A DNA stretch of 64,000 bases from a bacterium (GTDB lineage: Bacteria; Pseudomonadota; Alphaproteobacteria; Rhodobacterales; Rhodobacteraceae): positions 55,242 through 119,241 of the forward strand of contig WGOE01000014.1 in assembly GCA_016124195.1 (NCBI GenBank), read 5' to 3'. The position numbers and the translations under genes are program-made. Within the stretch, counting starts at the first letter, position 1, and each line of letters starts with the position of its first letter. Of the stretch, positions 33,816-43,479 are shown piece after piece. A model generated the notes under the pieces. That model made no database searches. It was not told the DNA's origin and saw only the letters and a program-made list of their open reading frames with translations.

Positions 33816-35441
33816 CTACTCCGCCGCTTGGGGGGCAAGGGGGCGGTCGTGGGCCACGTCCCGCGCGGTTCGGATCGTCAGCCAGATGTTCACGGCCCCG
33901 ACGCAGATGCCCGCAAGAAACAGGGCGCCGCCAAGGACGCGGGCGATGTAATAGGGGCGCATCGCCTCCATGCTGTCGATGAAGGAATAGTTCAGCGTGC
34001 CGGCCGCATTGTAGGTGCGCCACATCAGCCCTTGCGTGATGCCCGCGTTCCACAGCGAAACGACGTAAACCAGAAGCCCGGTCAGCGCGAGCCAGAAATG
34101 CCACTCGATCAGCCGGGCCGAATACATCGCAGGCTTGCCCCAGACCAGCGGCACCATCGAATAAAAGGCGCCGAACGTGACCATCGCCAGCCACCCCAGC
34201 GCGCCGGAATGCACATGGCCGACCGTCCAGTCGGTGTAATGCGACAGCGCGTTGACCGGACGGATGGCGAGGAACGAGCCCTCGAACGTCGAGAGCCCGT
34301 AGAACACCGCCGCCACGAACATGAAGCGCAGCGTGGCGTCATCGCGTACCCGGTGCCAGGCCCCGTTCAATGTGGCAATCGCATTGCCGGCCGAGGCCCA
34401 GCTTGGCACCAGAAGCATCACCGAAAAGGTCATGCCAAGGTTTTGCACCCAGATCGGCAGCGCGGTGTAATGCAGATGGTGCGAGCCGACCCAGAGGTAA
34501 AAGAAGGTGATCCCCCAGAAGCTGATGATCGACAGCCGGTAGGAATAGATCGGCCGCTGCGCCCGGATCGGCAGAAAGTAGTACAGCATTCCCAAAAAGC
34601 CCGAGGTCATGAAGAATGCCACCGCGTTGTGCCCGTACCACCATTGCACCATCGCGTCCTGCACCCCCGAGAAGTAGGGATAGCTTTTCGCCCCGGCAAA
34701 GCTGACCGGAATGGCCAGGCCGTTCACGATGTGCAGCATCGCCACCACGACGAGGAAGGCCAGATAATACCAGTTGGCGAAGTAGATATGCGGTTCGGCC
34801 CGCAGGCGCAGCGTGCGTAGATAGAGCACCAGATAGGCGACCCAGACGATGACCAGCCAGAGGTCGGCGTACCATTCCGGCTCGGCATATTCCTTGGATT
34901 GGGTGACGCCCATCAGATAGCCCGTCACCGCCCAGACCAGGAACAGGTTATAGCCGATCAGCACACACCAGGGCGAAAGCTGATCCGCCAGCCGGGTCCG
35001 GCAGGTGCGCTGCATGACGTGAAACGAGGTCGCCATCAGCGCGTTGCCACCAAAGGCAAAGATCACTCCGGTCGTATGGACCGGCCGGAGCCGGCCAAAA
35101 CTGGACCAGGCCTGCCCGAAGGTCGCATCCGGCCAGACCATGAGCGAGGCGATCCACAGACCCACGCCCATCGCGACGATACCCCAGACCATCGCCAGCA
35201 CCACCGCGGCCTTGGTCGGGTCGTCATAATAGCGCTGCAGGCGGGAGGGGTCGGGCTCCGGGTCTTCCAGCGTGCCGCCGACGGCGAAGATCAGCACGAT
35301 CCCCAGCCCCAGCGCGATGAAGCCATGCACGCCCATCGGATCGTGATTGCCTGCGGCTGCCATGGTCAGGCCCAGGAAGGTCAGGCAGATGGCCAGGTAA
35401 AACCCGACATGCCGTTCGGCACGCGTAAGTTGTGCGATCAT
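33816..35441 (-). CDS. ccoN: cbb3-type cytochrome c oxidase catalytic subunit I
   Basis: The product has 541 residues and about twelve membrane helices with the haem-copper oxidase fold. Visible landmarks are the low-spin haem helix region ([17 protein letters not shown]), the active-site helix with [16 protein letters not shown] containing the CuB ligand and cross-linked Tyr, the HHLHYTALP segment with two CuB histidines, and the late [14 protein letters not shown] with haem ligands. It reduces oxygen with high affinity and pumps protons. Its ATG overlaps the stop of the Rrf2 regulator, so the regulator and oxidase share a transcript. Confidence 0.96.
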   Translation of the reverse strand: MIAQLTRAERHVGFYLAICLTFLGLTMAAAGNHDPMGVHGFIALGLGIVLIFAVGGTLEDPEPDPSRLQRYYDDPTKAAVVLAMVWGIVAMGVGLWIASLMVWPDATFGQAWSSFGRLRPVHTTGVIFAFGGNALMATSFHVMQRTCRTRLADQLSPWCVLIGYNLFLVWAVTGYLMGVTQSKEYAEPEWYADLWLVIVWVAYLVLYLRTLRLRAEPHIYFANWYYLAFLVVVAMLHIVNGLAIPVSFAGAKSYPYFSGVQDAMVQWWYGHNAVAFFMTSGFLGMLYYFLPIRAQRPIYSYRLSIISFWGITFFYLWVGSHHLHYTALPIWVQNLGMTFSVMLLVPSWASAGNAIATLNGAWHRVRDDATLRFMFVAAVFYGLSTFEGSFLAIRPVNALSHYTDWTVGHVHSGALGWLAMVTFGAFYSMVPLVWGKPAMYSARLIEWHFWLALTGLLVYVVSLWNAGITQGLMWRTYNAAGTLNYSFIDSMEAMRPYYIARVLGGALFLAGICVGAVNIWLTIRTARDVAHDRPLAPQAAE

Positions 35442-35878
35442 GCTGATATCATCCCCTTGGACGCGGCACCTTGAGGCGGTGGCAAGGCCACATCGGCAAG
35501 GGTAGACCTGTCAAGCTCTGCAAGGAAAGCATTTTCTGCCGCGCGCAGCCGTGTCTTCAGGCGGCAGCCGCCTGTCAGGCTGCAACTCCCTCCGGTTGAG
35601 TGAAAGCATTCGACCAGCGGCTGTCCCGTTTCAAGCAGGCGCACGATATCCCCCAAGCCGATCTGATCTGCCGGCCGGGCCAGCATCGCCCCGCCGCCGC
35701 CGCCCCGTCTTGTCGAAACCACGCCCGCCTGTGCCAGGGTGGCCATGATCTTGGTCAGGTGATGACGCGACAGGCCGAACTCCTCCGCCAGCTCTGCCGT
35801 CGAAAAGGCGCGCTCCGGAGCCGAGGCAAGACGCATCAGCGCACGCAGCCCGAAGTCGGTGAAAGAGGTCAGGCGCAT
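35438..35878 (-). CDS. nsrR: Rrf2-family regulator, NsrR-like nitric oxide sensor
   Basis: The product has 146 residues. The N-terminal winged helix (LRALMRLASAPERAFSTAELAEEF; LSRHHLTKIMATLAQAGVV) is that of the Rrf2 family. Three cysteines at 91, 99 and 105 (CFHSTGGSCSLTGGC) match the cluster-binding pattern of NsrR. The ATG at 35878 is preferred over 35881 for its spacing from GCGGAG. NsrR holds an iron-sulphur cluster that is lost on contact with nitric oxide, relieving repression. It is the first gene of the cbb3 operon, and diverges from a truncated globin, so the locus is probably NO-controlled. Confidence 0.88.
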   Translation of the reverse strand: MRLTSFTDFGLRALMRLASAPERAFSTAELAEEFGLSRHHLTKIMATLAQAGVVSTRRGGGGGAMLARPADQIGLGDIVRLLETGQPLVECFHSTGGSCSLTGGCRLKTRLRAAENAFLAELDRSTLADVALPPPQGAASKGMISA

Positions 35879-35897
35879 CATGGCTCCGCTTGAATCG

Positions 35898-35910
35898 GTA
35901 TTTACAATGC
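35898..35910. promoter_or_regulatory. NsrR-type operator candidate between nsrR-cco and the globin gene
   Basis: GTATTTACAATGC fits the core of the NsrR consensus, GyATTTnAAATrC, with one mismatch. It lies 17-20 bases upstream of the nsrR start and about 50 bases upstream of the globin start. A looser GGTA...TACC dyad surrounds it (35897-35918). A single site here could repress both divergent transcripts until nitric oxide is present. Confidence 0.5.
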
Positions 35911-35962
35911 TTATTACCAGGGTCTAAGGGTGATGCAAGCCAAGAAAAGAGGATCACCGGAC

Positions 35963-36415
35963 ATGACGGCACAAGACACCATTCAAAGCGCGCGCCCGGC
36001 CGTCACCGCCGAACTGATGGCGCGCACCGGTCTGGACGACCGGATGCTGAGCCGCCTCGTGCATGGCTTTTACGACCGGGTGCGCCGCGACCCGCTGCTT
36101 GGCCCGGTCTTTGCCGACCGCATCACCGATTGGGGGCCGCATCTGGACAAGATGGTGGACTTCTGGTCCTCGGTGGCGCTGATGACCGGGCGCTATCACG
36201 GCGCCCCGATGCCCAAGCACCTTCCTCTGCCGGTTGACGCCGCGCATTTCGACCGCTGGCTCGATCTGTTTCGCCAAACCGCCCATGAGATCTGTTCGCC
36301 GGAAGGCGCCGCCTGGGTAATCGAGCGCGCCGAACGCATCGCTGCATCAATCCACATGAACATTCTGGACGCGCGTGGCGATTATGGCCGCGCGTCGGCG
36401 CCGCCACGGCTTTGA
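35963..36415 (+). CDS. Group III truncated haemoglobin
   Basis: The product has 150 residues from the ATG at 35963 (AGAGGA 9 bases upstream). It shows the truncated globin pattern: LVHGFYDRVRRDPLLGPVF, then KMVDFWSSVALMTGRYHGAPMPKHLPLPV, and HFDRWLDLFRQTA, typical of group III. The family binds oxygen and nitric oxide and has been linked to NO resistance. The gene faces nsrR across an 80-base region containing an NsrR-type site. An NO-protective role for the oxidase operon next to it is a reasonable inference. Confidence 0.9.
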   Translation: MTAQDTIQSARPAVTAELMARTGLDDRMLSRLVHGFYDRVRRDPLLGPVFADRITDWGPHLDKMVDFWSSVALMTGRYHGAPMPKHLPLPVDAAHFDRWLDLFRQTAHEICSPEGAAWVIERAERIAASIHMNILDARGDYGRASAPPRL

Positions 36416-36558
36416 TCCCGGGCGGGCCGGGCGCCGGGGCGCCTGCGCAGACCCCGCTGACTCCTTCGCGCCGGAACACTCGAATGGCTGGTGAAAATGC
36501 GCATCGACAGGGGCGGACAGGGCCGGCCCGATGCGGACAGGCCAGAAGGGGGCCGAGC

Positions 36559-37129
36559 ATGGTTGAATTTGAAAATGGCACGATCCGGGTCAGCGCCGAG
36601 GATCTGGCGTACGGTCTGATGATGACCCCCTTACGAAAAAATGCAGGGTTTTCGCGACGGCACCATCACCAGCCTGTGCGAGAAAGGCGCCGATGCCGAT
36701 GAGGGGAGGCACCGCCTGACCTTCTATTCGACCAGGCGCCGCTTGCGTCTGATTGTCGATGCCGCGGGATTTACCATCCCGGCCGGCCGGCAATTGCTGG
36801 AAGGCTGGCCGGATGGCGCGGACACGCTGGTCATCATGCTGGATGGCAAGTGTTCGTTCCAAAGCCTTGATCCGGTGGGCGTTTCAATCTGGTGGGGCGC
36901 CTATGTCGGCATGGCGGAACAGATCATCCTGTGCGGACCACTGGCCGAAGTCGGCTCGCAGATCGTGGCGACCAGAGCGCAAGCCCGCGCGGCACATGGC
37001 TGGATAATGGATATCTACATCCTGCGCAGATCGTATATAGATTACATAACTTTGCTTATCAGTTTTTTGCCCGCAGGCGGGGCACATTCTATTTTCACCT
37101 GCGACAAACGAGTAATATCAAGGGATTAG
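36559..37129 (+). pseudogene. DUF6522-like protein gene with a frameshift
   Basis: The first 24 codons from the ATG at 36559 (MVEFENGTIRVSAEDLA...) and a second frame from about 36636 (MQGFRDGTITSLCEKG..., RHRLTFYSTRRRLRLIVDAAG) together form the start and middle of a DUF6522-like protein, separated by a one-base shift. The shift lies in or between a C5 run (36626-36630) and an A6 run (36636-36641); removing one base in either restores a single frame. Frame two stays open far beyond the usual length of the family, to 37129, so the 3' end may also be altered. It is a pseudogene or a sequencing error in a homopolymer. It follows the globin gene on the same strand. Confidence 0.6.
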
Positions 37130-37786
37130 ACGGGCGGTTCCATACCCCTCCCCTATGTCGAACCGAGTCTCAAAGGGCGCAAGCTGGCTTCGCCGCAAGA
37201 CCGGCGATCACAAAATGGCAATAGGGCCGTCGCTGCTGCGGCAGACGATCTATCGCCAGCCTCGGCGCAGCTTGTGGCATGACGCGATATGGCGCAAGCT
37301 GACAGCTGCTAGTACTTGACCGCGCAAAGGCTGGCAGTGGAGCGTCGCAGCCACGGGCGCAAAACTGACCTTTTTGAAGCAGAGTTTGACCGGCTGAGGC
37401 TTGGCCGGTCACGATCCTGCTGTGCGGACCGCGCAGCGCCCGGGCTGGCGGTGATGTCTTGGGGCGCGGTCGCGATCCGCTCTGAACCCCGGGGAAACGC
37501 GCCGCATGATCTGTTCCGCACTCTGCCGCCGCTACGGGCAAAGCGAAGGCTCGGAAGAATATTTTATATGTATACTGGACCGTCTTGCCATTGAACTGGT
37601 CCACGCCGCATAGTTCCGGCAGGCGAAGAATCTCCATAACGATCATCCGGGGAAGCTGCAGATGTGGCGCAGGCGGGTTGGCAGGAACCAAGATCATGTC
37701 GTGGTTGTCCCCTGTCTGTGTCAAGACGAAGATCGCGTGACCTTACAGGCCGTCCCGGCCTCTCATGATGCGGAGGCCTGTCCGGG
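37130..37786. other. Intergenic region with lower GC, no gene supported
   Basis: About 660 bases lie between the frameshifted gene and the hydroxyproline genes. The stretches 37010-37140 and 37550-37570 are clearly AT-richer than the rest of the window. A 54-codon frame from 37155 on the plus strand (MSNRVSKG...) and a 184-codon frame on the minus strand show no known motif. The last 40 bases contain GGAGG about 10 bases before the dehydrogenase start. No inverted terminal repeats or transposase motifs were seen, so an insertion-element relic cannot be claimed. Confidence 0.45.
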
Positions 37787-39022
37787 ATGAAGCCTGCAGA
37801 TGTCATCGTGATCGGTGCGGGCGTGATCGGGCTTTCGGCGGCGCTTGATCTGCTGGCCCGCGGATTGCGCGTGCGGGTCGTGGACCTCAAGGGGCCGGCC
37901 GCGGGGGCTTCGGCGGGCAATGCCGGGGCCTTCGCCTTTACCGATATCTTCCCGCTTGCCTCGCCCCGGATCATCCGCAAGGCGCCCGGGTGGCTGCTGG
38001 ACCCTTTGGGGCCGCTTAGCGTGCCGCCGCGCCATGCGCTGCGGATCGCACCCTGGATGCTGCGCTTCTGGCGGGCCAGCTGGCCGGCACGAGTGCGGGC
38101 CTCGACCCTGGCGCAGGCTGCGCTGATGCGGGTCTCGCAAGCGGCGCTGGATCCGTTTCTGGCGCGTGCCGGGCTGCAATCGATGCTGTGGCGCCGCGGC
38201 CAGTTGCAGGTCTACGAGGGCGCCGCGGAATTTGCCGCCTCTTTGCCCGGCTGGCAGATCCGGGCGACGGAAGGCATCGACTTCCGCCATCTGAAGGGTG
38301 ATGAGATCGCCGAGGTCCAGCCCGGACTCGCCGCGCGTTTCACCCATGCGACCCTGACCCCAAGCTGGTGCTCGGTCACCGATCCGCGCGATTACACGCT
38401 GGCGCTGGCCGACAGCCTGCGCGCGCGGGGCGGCGAGATCGTGATCGCCGAAGCGCAGGCTCTGGTCCCGGGTGGCGTGCAGACCAGCGCGGGGGTCATG
38501 CCGGGGCGGGTCGTCCTGGCGGCCGGCGCATTTTCGCACCGACTGGCCCGCACGGCGGGCGTGCGCATTCCGCTGGAAACCGAACGCGGCTACAACACGA
38601 CCCTGCCGCCGGACTCCTTTGATCTGCGCTTGCAGGTGACTTTTGGCGAGCATGGCTTTGTCGTCTCGAAGCTGTCGACCGGGATCCGGGTCGGCGGGGC
38701 TGTCGAGCTGGGCGGGCTGGACCTGCCGCCCAACTTTGCCCGGGCCGACGCGATGCTGACCAAGGCGGCACGTTTCCTGCCCGGTCTGAAGACGCAAGGT
38801 GGGGTGCAATGGATGGGCTTTCGCCCCTCGCTGCCCGACAGCCTGCCCGCCATGGGCCCCCTGCCCGGCCGGCCGGACGTGATCTGCGCCTTCGGGCACG
38901 GGCATCTGGGGCTCACGCAGTCCGCCGGAACCGCGCAGATCGTGGCCGACTTGATGACGGGCCAGCCGCCCGGTCTGGATCTGGCACCGTTTTCCCCCTC
39001 ACGCTTCACAAGGCAGCGCTGA
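37787..39022 (+). CDS. FAD-dependent D-amino acid/D-hydroxyproline dehydrogenase (DadA family)
   Basis: The product has 411 residues. The N-terminal dinucleotide site is VIVIGAGVIGLSAALDLLARG, and the C-terminal part has the DadA/DAO landmarks RGYNTTLP and GFRPSLPDSLPAMGP with the FAD-contacting GHGHLGLT. In hydroxyproline catabolism a protein of this family oxidises cis-4-hydroxy-D-proline to pyrroline-4-hydroxy-2-carboxylate. Its stop overlaps the start of the epimerase that would make that substrate, which supports this role over general D-amino acid oxidation. It is a single-subunit form; the multi-subunit version seen in some bacteria is absent. Confidence 0.85.
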   Translation: MKPADVIVIGAGVIGLSAALDLLARGLRVRVVDLKGPAAGASAGNAGAFAFTDIFPLASPRIIRKAPGWLLDPLGPLSVPPRHALRIAPWMLRFWRASWPARVRASTLAQAALMRVSQAALDPFLARAGLQSMLWRRGQLQVYEGAAEFAASLPGWQIRATEGIDFRHLKGDEIAEVQPGLAARFTHATLTPSWCSVTDPRDYTLALADSLRARGGEIVIAEAQALVPGGVQTSAGVMPGRVVLAAGAFSHRLARTAGVRIPLETERGYNTTLPPDSFDLRLQVTFGEHGFVVSKLSTGIRVGGAVELGGLDLPPNFARADAMLTKAARFLPGLKTQGGVQWMGFRPSLPDSLPAMGPLPGRPDVICAFGHGHLGLTQSAGTAQIVADLMTGQPPGLDLAPFSPSRFTRQR

Positions 39023-40020
39023 TGCAACACACCTTCTCCTGTATCGACGGCCATACCTGCGGCAATCCGGTGCGCCTTGTCAGCGGCGGAGCCCCGCTGC
39101 TGCGCGGCGACACGATGCTGGAAAGGCGCGCGCATTTCCTGGCCGAGTTCGACTGGATCCGCAAAGGCCTGATGTTCGAGCCGCGCGGCCATGACCAGAT
39201 GTCGGGCGCCATCCTTTACCCGCCGACGCGGCCCGATTGCGACGTGGCGGTTCTGTTCATCGAAACTTCGGGCTGCCTGCCGATGTGCGGCCATGGCACC
39301 ATCGGCACCGTGACCATCGCCTTGGAGAACGGCCTGATCCGGCCGGCCGAGCCGGGCAAGCTGCGGCTCGACACGCCCGCGGGCCGGGTCGATGTGGTCT
39401 ATCGGCAAGAGGGCCGCTTCATCGAGGAAGTGCGGCTGACCAACGTGCCGGCCTATCTTCACGCCGAGGGGCTGAGTGCAAAGGTCGAGGGGCTCGGCGA
39501 GATCGTCGTCGATGTGGCCTATGGCGGCAACTTCTACGCCATCGTCGATCCGCAGAAGAATTACCGCGACATGGCGGACTTCGGCGCGGGGCAGCTGGTC
39601 GAACTCGGCCGCCGCCTGCGGGATGCGCTGAACGCGGGGCATGAGTTCATCCACCCCGAAACGCCTGCGATCCGCGGCCTGTCGCATATCCTCTGGACCG
39701 GGGCGCCGCGTGACCCCCGGGCGCAGGGGCGTAACGCCGTCCTTTACGGCGACAAGGCCATCGACCGGTCGCCCTGCGGCACTGGGACTTCGTCGCGTAT
39801 GGCGCAGCTGGTGGCCAAGGGCAAGCTGCGCGTGGGCGACGATTACGTGCACGAATCCATCATCGGCTCGCTGTTCAAGGGCCGGGTGGAGGCAGCGACC
39901 ACGGTGGCGGACCGGCCGGCCATCATCCCCTCTATCGCCGGGTGGGCGCGGGTGACGGGGATCAACACCATCTTCATCGACGACCGCGACCCCTTTGCCC
40001 ATGGATTTGTCGTCAAATGA
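39022..40020 (+). CDS. 4-hydroxyproline 2-epimerase (proline racemase family)
   Basis: The product has 332 residues from the ATG at 39022. Both catalytic cysteines are in place: MCGHGTIG with Cys89 and [11 protein letters not shown] with Cys252. A Cys/Cys pair marks racemases and epimerases of the family. It should interconvert trans-4-hydroxy-L-proline and cis-4-hydroxy-D-proline, feeding the dehydrogenase encoded just upstream. The start overlaps the previous stop by one base and the end overlaps the aconitase-X gene (ATGA). Proline racemase activity is the alternative; the operon context favours hydroxyproline. Confidence 0.87.
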   Translation: MQHTFSCIDGHTCGNPVRLVSGGAPLLRGDTMLERRAHFLAEFDWIRKGLMFEPRGHDQMSGAILYPPTRPDCDVAVLFIETSGCLPMCGHGTIGTVTIALENGLIRPAEPGKLRLDTPAGRVDVVYRQEGRFIEEVRLTNVPAYLHAEGLSAKVEGLGEIVVDVAYGGNFYAIVDPQKNYRDMADFGAGQLVELGRRLRDALNAGHEFIHPETPAIRGLSHILWTGAPRDPRAQGRNAVLYGDKAIDRSPCGTGTSSRMAQLVAKGKLRVGDDYVHESIIGSLFKGRVEAATTVADRPAIIPSIAGWARVTGINTIFIDDRDPFAHGFVVK

Positions 40021-41690
40021 GCGCACACAGCATTCTGGCAGGCCGCGCGCGCGGCGAGGTTCTGGCCACCGGCGAGGGCCTGAGCTTCTGGGGCGGGGTC
40101 GATCCGCTGACCGGCCTTGTCATCGACGCGCATCATCCGCTTCATGGTCAGTCGATCGCCGGCAAGGTGCTGCTGATGCCGACCACGCGCGGGTCGTGCA
40201 GCGGCAGCGGGGTGACGCTGGACCTTGCGTTGAACGGCCTTGCCCCCGCGGCCTTCGTCTTCCGCGAGGTCGAGGATATCGTCACCCTTGGCGCGATGAT
40301 CGCGGGGCGGATGTTCGACCGGCCCGTGCCCGTGGTGCGGCTTGGGGCGGAGGAGTTTGCCGCGGTCTCGCAGGCACGGCAGGTCGAGGTGACCGATGAC
40401 GCCTTCATCGTGGATGGCCGCCCGATACCGCTCGCCCCCGCGCCAGTGCCGCATCTCGCCCTGACCGCCGCCGACCGCGCCATGCTGGCGGGCGAAAAGG
40501 GACCCGCCTGCCGCATCGCGATGGAGGTGATCTGCGCCATGGCCGCCCTGCAGGAGGCGGCGGCGCTGGTCGATGTGACGCAGGGCCATATCGACGGCTG
40601 CATCCTCGCCAACACGGCCAACCTGCGCTTTGCCGAGACAATGGCCCAGATGGGGGCGCGGGTCCGCATCCCGACCACGATCAACGCCATCTCGGTCGAT
40701 CATGGCAACTGGCGCGATCAGGGCGTGCCGCCGCAGTTCGGCCTGCGCGCCGCGCGTCTGGCCGATGCCTATGTGCAGATGGGCTGCCGCCCGACCTTCA
40801 CCTGCGCGCCCTACCTTCTGGAGACGGCACCAGAGGCGGGCGAGATGATCGGCTGGTCGGAATCCAACGCGGTGATCTATGCCAATTCGGTTCTGGCCGC
40901 GCGGACGGTCAAGCACCCGGATTACCTTGACCTTTTCATCGCCCTGACCGGGCGGGCACCCCTGTCGGGGGTTTATCTCGACGCGAACCGTGCCCCGCGC
41001 CGCCGCATCGACGTGACCTGCCCGACCGGAGCAAACGAATCGCTCTGGCCGATGCTGGGCTACATCGCGGGGCAACTTTCGCCCGACCGCATCCCGATCC
41101 TGACCGGACTGGAGCATACCACGCCCATGCGCGACGACCTCAAGGCGATGTGCGCAGCCTTCGGCACCACCTCGGCCGCACCGATGCTGCACGTCGCTGG
41201 CATCACGCCAGAGGCGGGGAACTTTCCCGATGTGGCCGACCGGGTGAGCGTCACCAAGGCCGACCTTGCCCGCGTCTGGGCCGAACTGAACCCCGGCCCG
41301 GAAGAGGTCGACCTGATCGCCTTTGGCAGTCCGCATTTCTCGCTGTCGGAATGCCGCGCGCTGGCGGGGTTGTTGCAGGGACACAAGGCCGAAGGCACCG
41401 CCGTGATCGTCACGGTGGGTCAGGATGTGCTGGCCAAGGCCCGCGCCGAAGGCACGCTGGCGCGGCTTGAATCCTTTGGCGCGCAGGTCATCCCTGACAT
41501 CTGCTGGTGTTCCATCACCGAGCCGGTCTTTCCGACCGAGACGCGCAACCTGATGACGAATTCCGGCAAATACGCCCATTATGCGCCAGGCCTCAGCGGC
41601 CGTCAGGTGCGCTTTGGCAGTCTCGCCGAATGCGCCGCGGCGGCCCGCACCGGGCTTGCGCCGAAGACCCTGCCTGATTGGCTGACCTGA
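40017..41690 (+). CDS. Aconitase X, probable cis-3-hydroxy-L-proline dehydratase
   Basis: The product has 557 residues from the ATG at 40017. The N-terminal ~130 residues are the small AcnX domain (DUF126; [20 protein letters not shown]), and the rest is the large domain (DUF521; [20 protein letters not shown], with metal or cluster Cys candidates in [10 protein letters not shown] and [13 protein letters not shown]). Bacterial fused AcnX proteins of this type are cis-3-hydroxy-L-proline dehydratases, yielding pyrroline-2-carboxylate, whereas archaeal relatives act in the mevalonate pathway. It lies between the epimerase and a second racemase-family gene, which fits hydroxyproline use well. 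Confidence 0.87.
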   Translation: MSAHSILAGRARGEVLATGEGLSFWGGVDPLTGLVIDAHHPLHGQSIAGKVLLMPTTRGSCSGSGVTLDLALNGLAPAAFVFREVEDIVTLGAMIAGRMFDRPVPVVRLGAEEFAAVSQARQVEVTDDAFIVDGRPIPLAPAPVPHLALTAADRAMLAGEKGPACRIAMEVICAMAALQEAAALVDVTQGHIDGCILANTANLRFAETMAQMGARVRIPTTINAISVDHGNWRDQGVPPQFGLRAARLADAYVQMGCRPTFTCAPYLLETAPEAGEMIGWSESNAVIYANSVLAARTVKHPDYLDLFIALTGRAPLSGVYLDANRAPRRRIDVTCPTGANESLWPMLGYIAGQLSPDRIPILTGLEHTTPMRDDLKAMCAAFGTTSAAPMLHVAGITPEAGNFPDVADRVSVTKADLARVWAELNPGPEEVDLIAFGSPHFSLSECRALAGLLQGHKAEGTAVIVTVGQDVLAKARAEGTLARLESFGAQVIPDICWCSITEPVFPTETRNLMTNSGKYAHYAPGLSGRQVRFGSLAECAAAARTGLAPKTLPDWLT

Positions 41691-41706
41691 CCGAAGGAGC
41701 CTCCCC

Positions 41707-42735
41707 TTGCGTACCAACCAGACGATCCATGTCATCTCTGCCCATGCCGAGGGCGAAGTGGGCGATGTCATCGTGGGCGGCGTCGCCCCGCCGCCCGGCG
41801 CGACGATCTGGGAGCAAAGCCGCTGGATCGCAAGTGATGGCCGCTTGCGCAACTTTGTCCTGAACGAACCGCGCGGCGGGGTGTTCCGGCATATCAACCT
41901 GCTCGTGCCGCCCAAGCACCCCGAGGCCGACGCCGCCTTCATCATCATGGAGCCCGAGGACACGCCGCCCATGTCGGGGTCGAACTCGATCTGCGTGGCG
42001 ACCGTGCTGCTGGACAGCGGCATCCTGCCGATGACAGAGCCGGAGACGCACCTCGTGCTCGAGGCGCCGGGCGGGCTGGTCCGGGTGCGGGCCGAATGCC
42101 GGAACGGCAAGGCCGAGCGGATCTTTGTGCAGAACCTGCCCAGCTTTGCAGCCCAACTGGGCGTGCCGCTGGAAGTCACGGGCCTGCCGACGCTGACGGT
42201 GGATACGGCTTACGGCGGTGACAGTTTCGTCATCGTCGATGCCGCGGCGATGGGCTTCGCCCTGACCGCGGACGAGGCGCATGACATCGCGACGCTTGGC
42301 GTCAAGATCACCAATGCGGCCAATGCGGCGCTGGGGTTTCATCATCCCGACAACCCGGACTGGAAACATATCTCGTTCTGCCTGTTCGCCGGGCCGCTGA
42401 CCCGTGGGCCAGAGGGCTTGCGGGCCGGCGCGGCGGTTGCCATTCAGCCCGGCAAGGTCGACCGCTCGCCCACCGGCACCGCGCTTTGCGCGCGGATGGC
42501 GGTGCTGGCCGCGCGCGGGCAGATGGGGCCGCAGGACCGGCTGACCGCGGTTTCGCTGATCGGGTCCACCTTTGCGGGCCGCATCCTCGGCCAGACGACG
42601 GTAGGCGGCAAACCGGCCATCCTGCCAGAGCTTTCGGGCCGCGGCTGGATCACCGGCATTCACCAGCACATGCGCGACCCGGACGACCCTTGGCCAGAAG
42701 GCTATCGGCTGTCCGACACCTGGGGCGCGCGCTAG
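41707..42735 (+). CDS. Proline racemase-family protein with Ser/Thr active site, trans-3-hydroxyproline dehydratase-like
   Basis: The product has 342 residues and starts with TTG at 41707, supported by GAAGGAG 7 bases upstream. The two positions normally held by catalytic cysteines read Ser90 (PMSGSNS) and Thr256 (DRSPTGTAL). Known trans-3-hydroxy-L-proline dehydratases keep the first Cys and have Thr at the second, and epimerases have Cys/Cys or Ser/Cys, so Ser/Thr is unusual. A dehydratase-like function producing pyrroline-2-carboxylate is the likeliest guess. It is the last gene of the plus-strand hydroxyproline set, 16 bases after the aconitase-X stop. Confidence 0.78.
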   Translation: MRTNQTIHVISAHAEGEVGDVIVGGVAPPPGATIWEQSRWIASDGRLRNFVLNEPRGGVFRHINLLVPPKHPEADAAFIIMEPEDTPPMSGSNSICVATVLLDSGILPMTEPETHLVLEAPGGLVRVRAECRNGKAERIFVQNLPSFAAQLGVPLEVTGLPTLTVDTAYGGDSFVIVDAAAMGFALTADEAHDIATLGVKITNAANAALGFHHPDNPDWKHISFCLFAGPLTRGPEGLRAGAAVAIQPGKVDRSPTGTALCARMAVLAARGQMGPQDRLTAVSLIGSTFAGRILGQTTVGGKPAILPELSGRGWITGIHQHMRDPDDPWPEGYRLSDTWGAR

Positions 42736-42738
42736 GGG

Positions 42739-43479
42739 CTAATCGCCAAGATAGGCCTGAACGATCGAGGTATCGGCGCGCAATGTCTCGGCCGGGCCCT
42801 GCATGCGGATCGTGCCACCCTCCAGCACATAGCCGTAATGGGCGAGCCGCAGCGCCAGACGGGCGTTCTGTTCGACCAGAAGGATCGTGGCGCCCTCCTG
42901 GTTCAGCCGCTTTATGATGCGCATCGTGTCCAGAACCAGCTTGGGCGCCAGCCCCATCGAGGGTTCATCCAGCAGCAGCACCTTGGGCCCCTGCATCAGG
43001 GCCCGGCCCATAGCCAGCATCTGCTGCTCGCCACCCGACAACAGCGAGCCGTCCTGATGCTGGCGCCGGTCCAGGATCGGGAAGAGGCGAAAGACTTCCT
43101 GCATCCGCGACCGGCGCAGGGCCGCATCGCGGACGGTGAAGGCACCAAGCTCCAGGTTTTCGCGTACGGTCAGGCCGCGCAGGATGCGGCGCCCCTCGGG
43201 CACATGGGCCACGCCCAGGCGGGCGATGTCGCTGGCCCGCATCTGCGCCAGATCCTGCCCCTCGAAGCTGACCTTGCCCGCCGTCAGCCGCACCAGCCCC
43301 GAGATCGTCTTCAAGGTGGTGGTCTTGCCCGCGCCATTGGCGCCCAGAAGCGTCACGATCTGGCCGCGCCGCACCTCAAGGTCGATGCCGTTGAGCGCAC
43401 GGATCCGGCCATAGCCCGCCTCGACCCCCGACAGCCGCAGCACAACCTCGGCATCCTTGTCCGGCCCGTCAAAAGTCAA
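42739..43479 (-). CDS. livF: Branched-chain-type ABC transporter ATPase LivF
   Basis: The product has 246 residues with Walker A GANGAGKTT near residues 40-48, signature LLSGGEQQMLAMGRAL and Walker B VLLLDEPSMGLAP. These are LivF features. It overlaps the end of livG by 11 bases. The full set livF-livG-livM-livH-livK lies between the hydroxyproline catabolic genes and the DapA-family deaminase, so the transporter probably imports hydroxyproline isomers or proline rather than leucine; that is inference from position. Confidence 0.92.
   Translation of the reverse strand: MTFDGPDKDAEVVLRLSGVEAGYGRIRALNGIDLEVRRGQIVTLLGANGAGKTTTLKTISGLVRLTAGKVSFEGQDLAQMRASDIARLGVAHVPEGRRILRGLTVRENLELGAFTVRDAALRRSRMQEVFRLFPILDRRQHQDGSLLSGGEQQMLAMGRALMQGPKVLLLDEPSMGLAPKLVLDTMRIIKRLNQEGATILLVEQNARLALRLAHYGYVLEGGTIRMQGPAETLRADTSIVQAYLGD

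Noticed and set aside
39843..42179. 778-codon open frame on the minus strand opposite the aconitase-X and racemase-family genes
   Set aside because: No recognisable domain and the composition of an antisense frame; the plus-strand genes carry full catalytic motifs.
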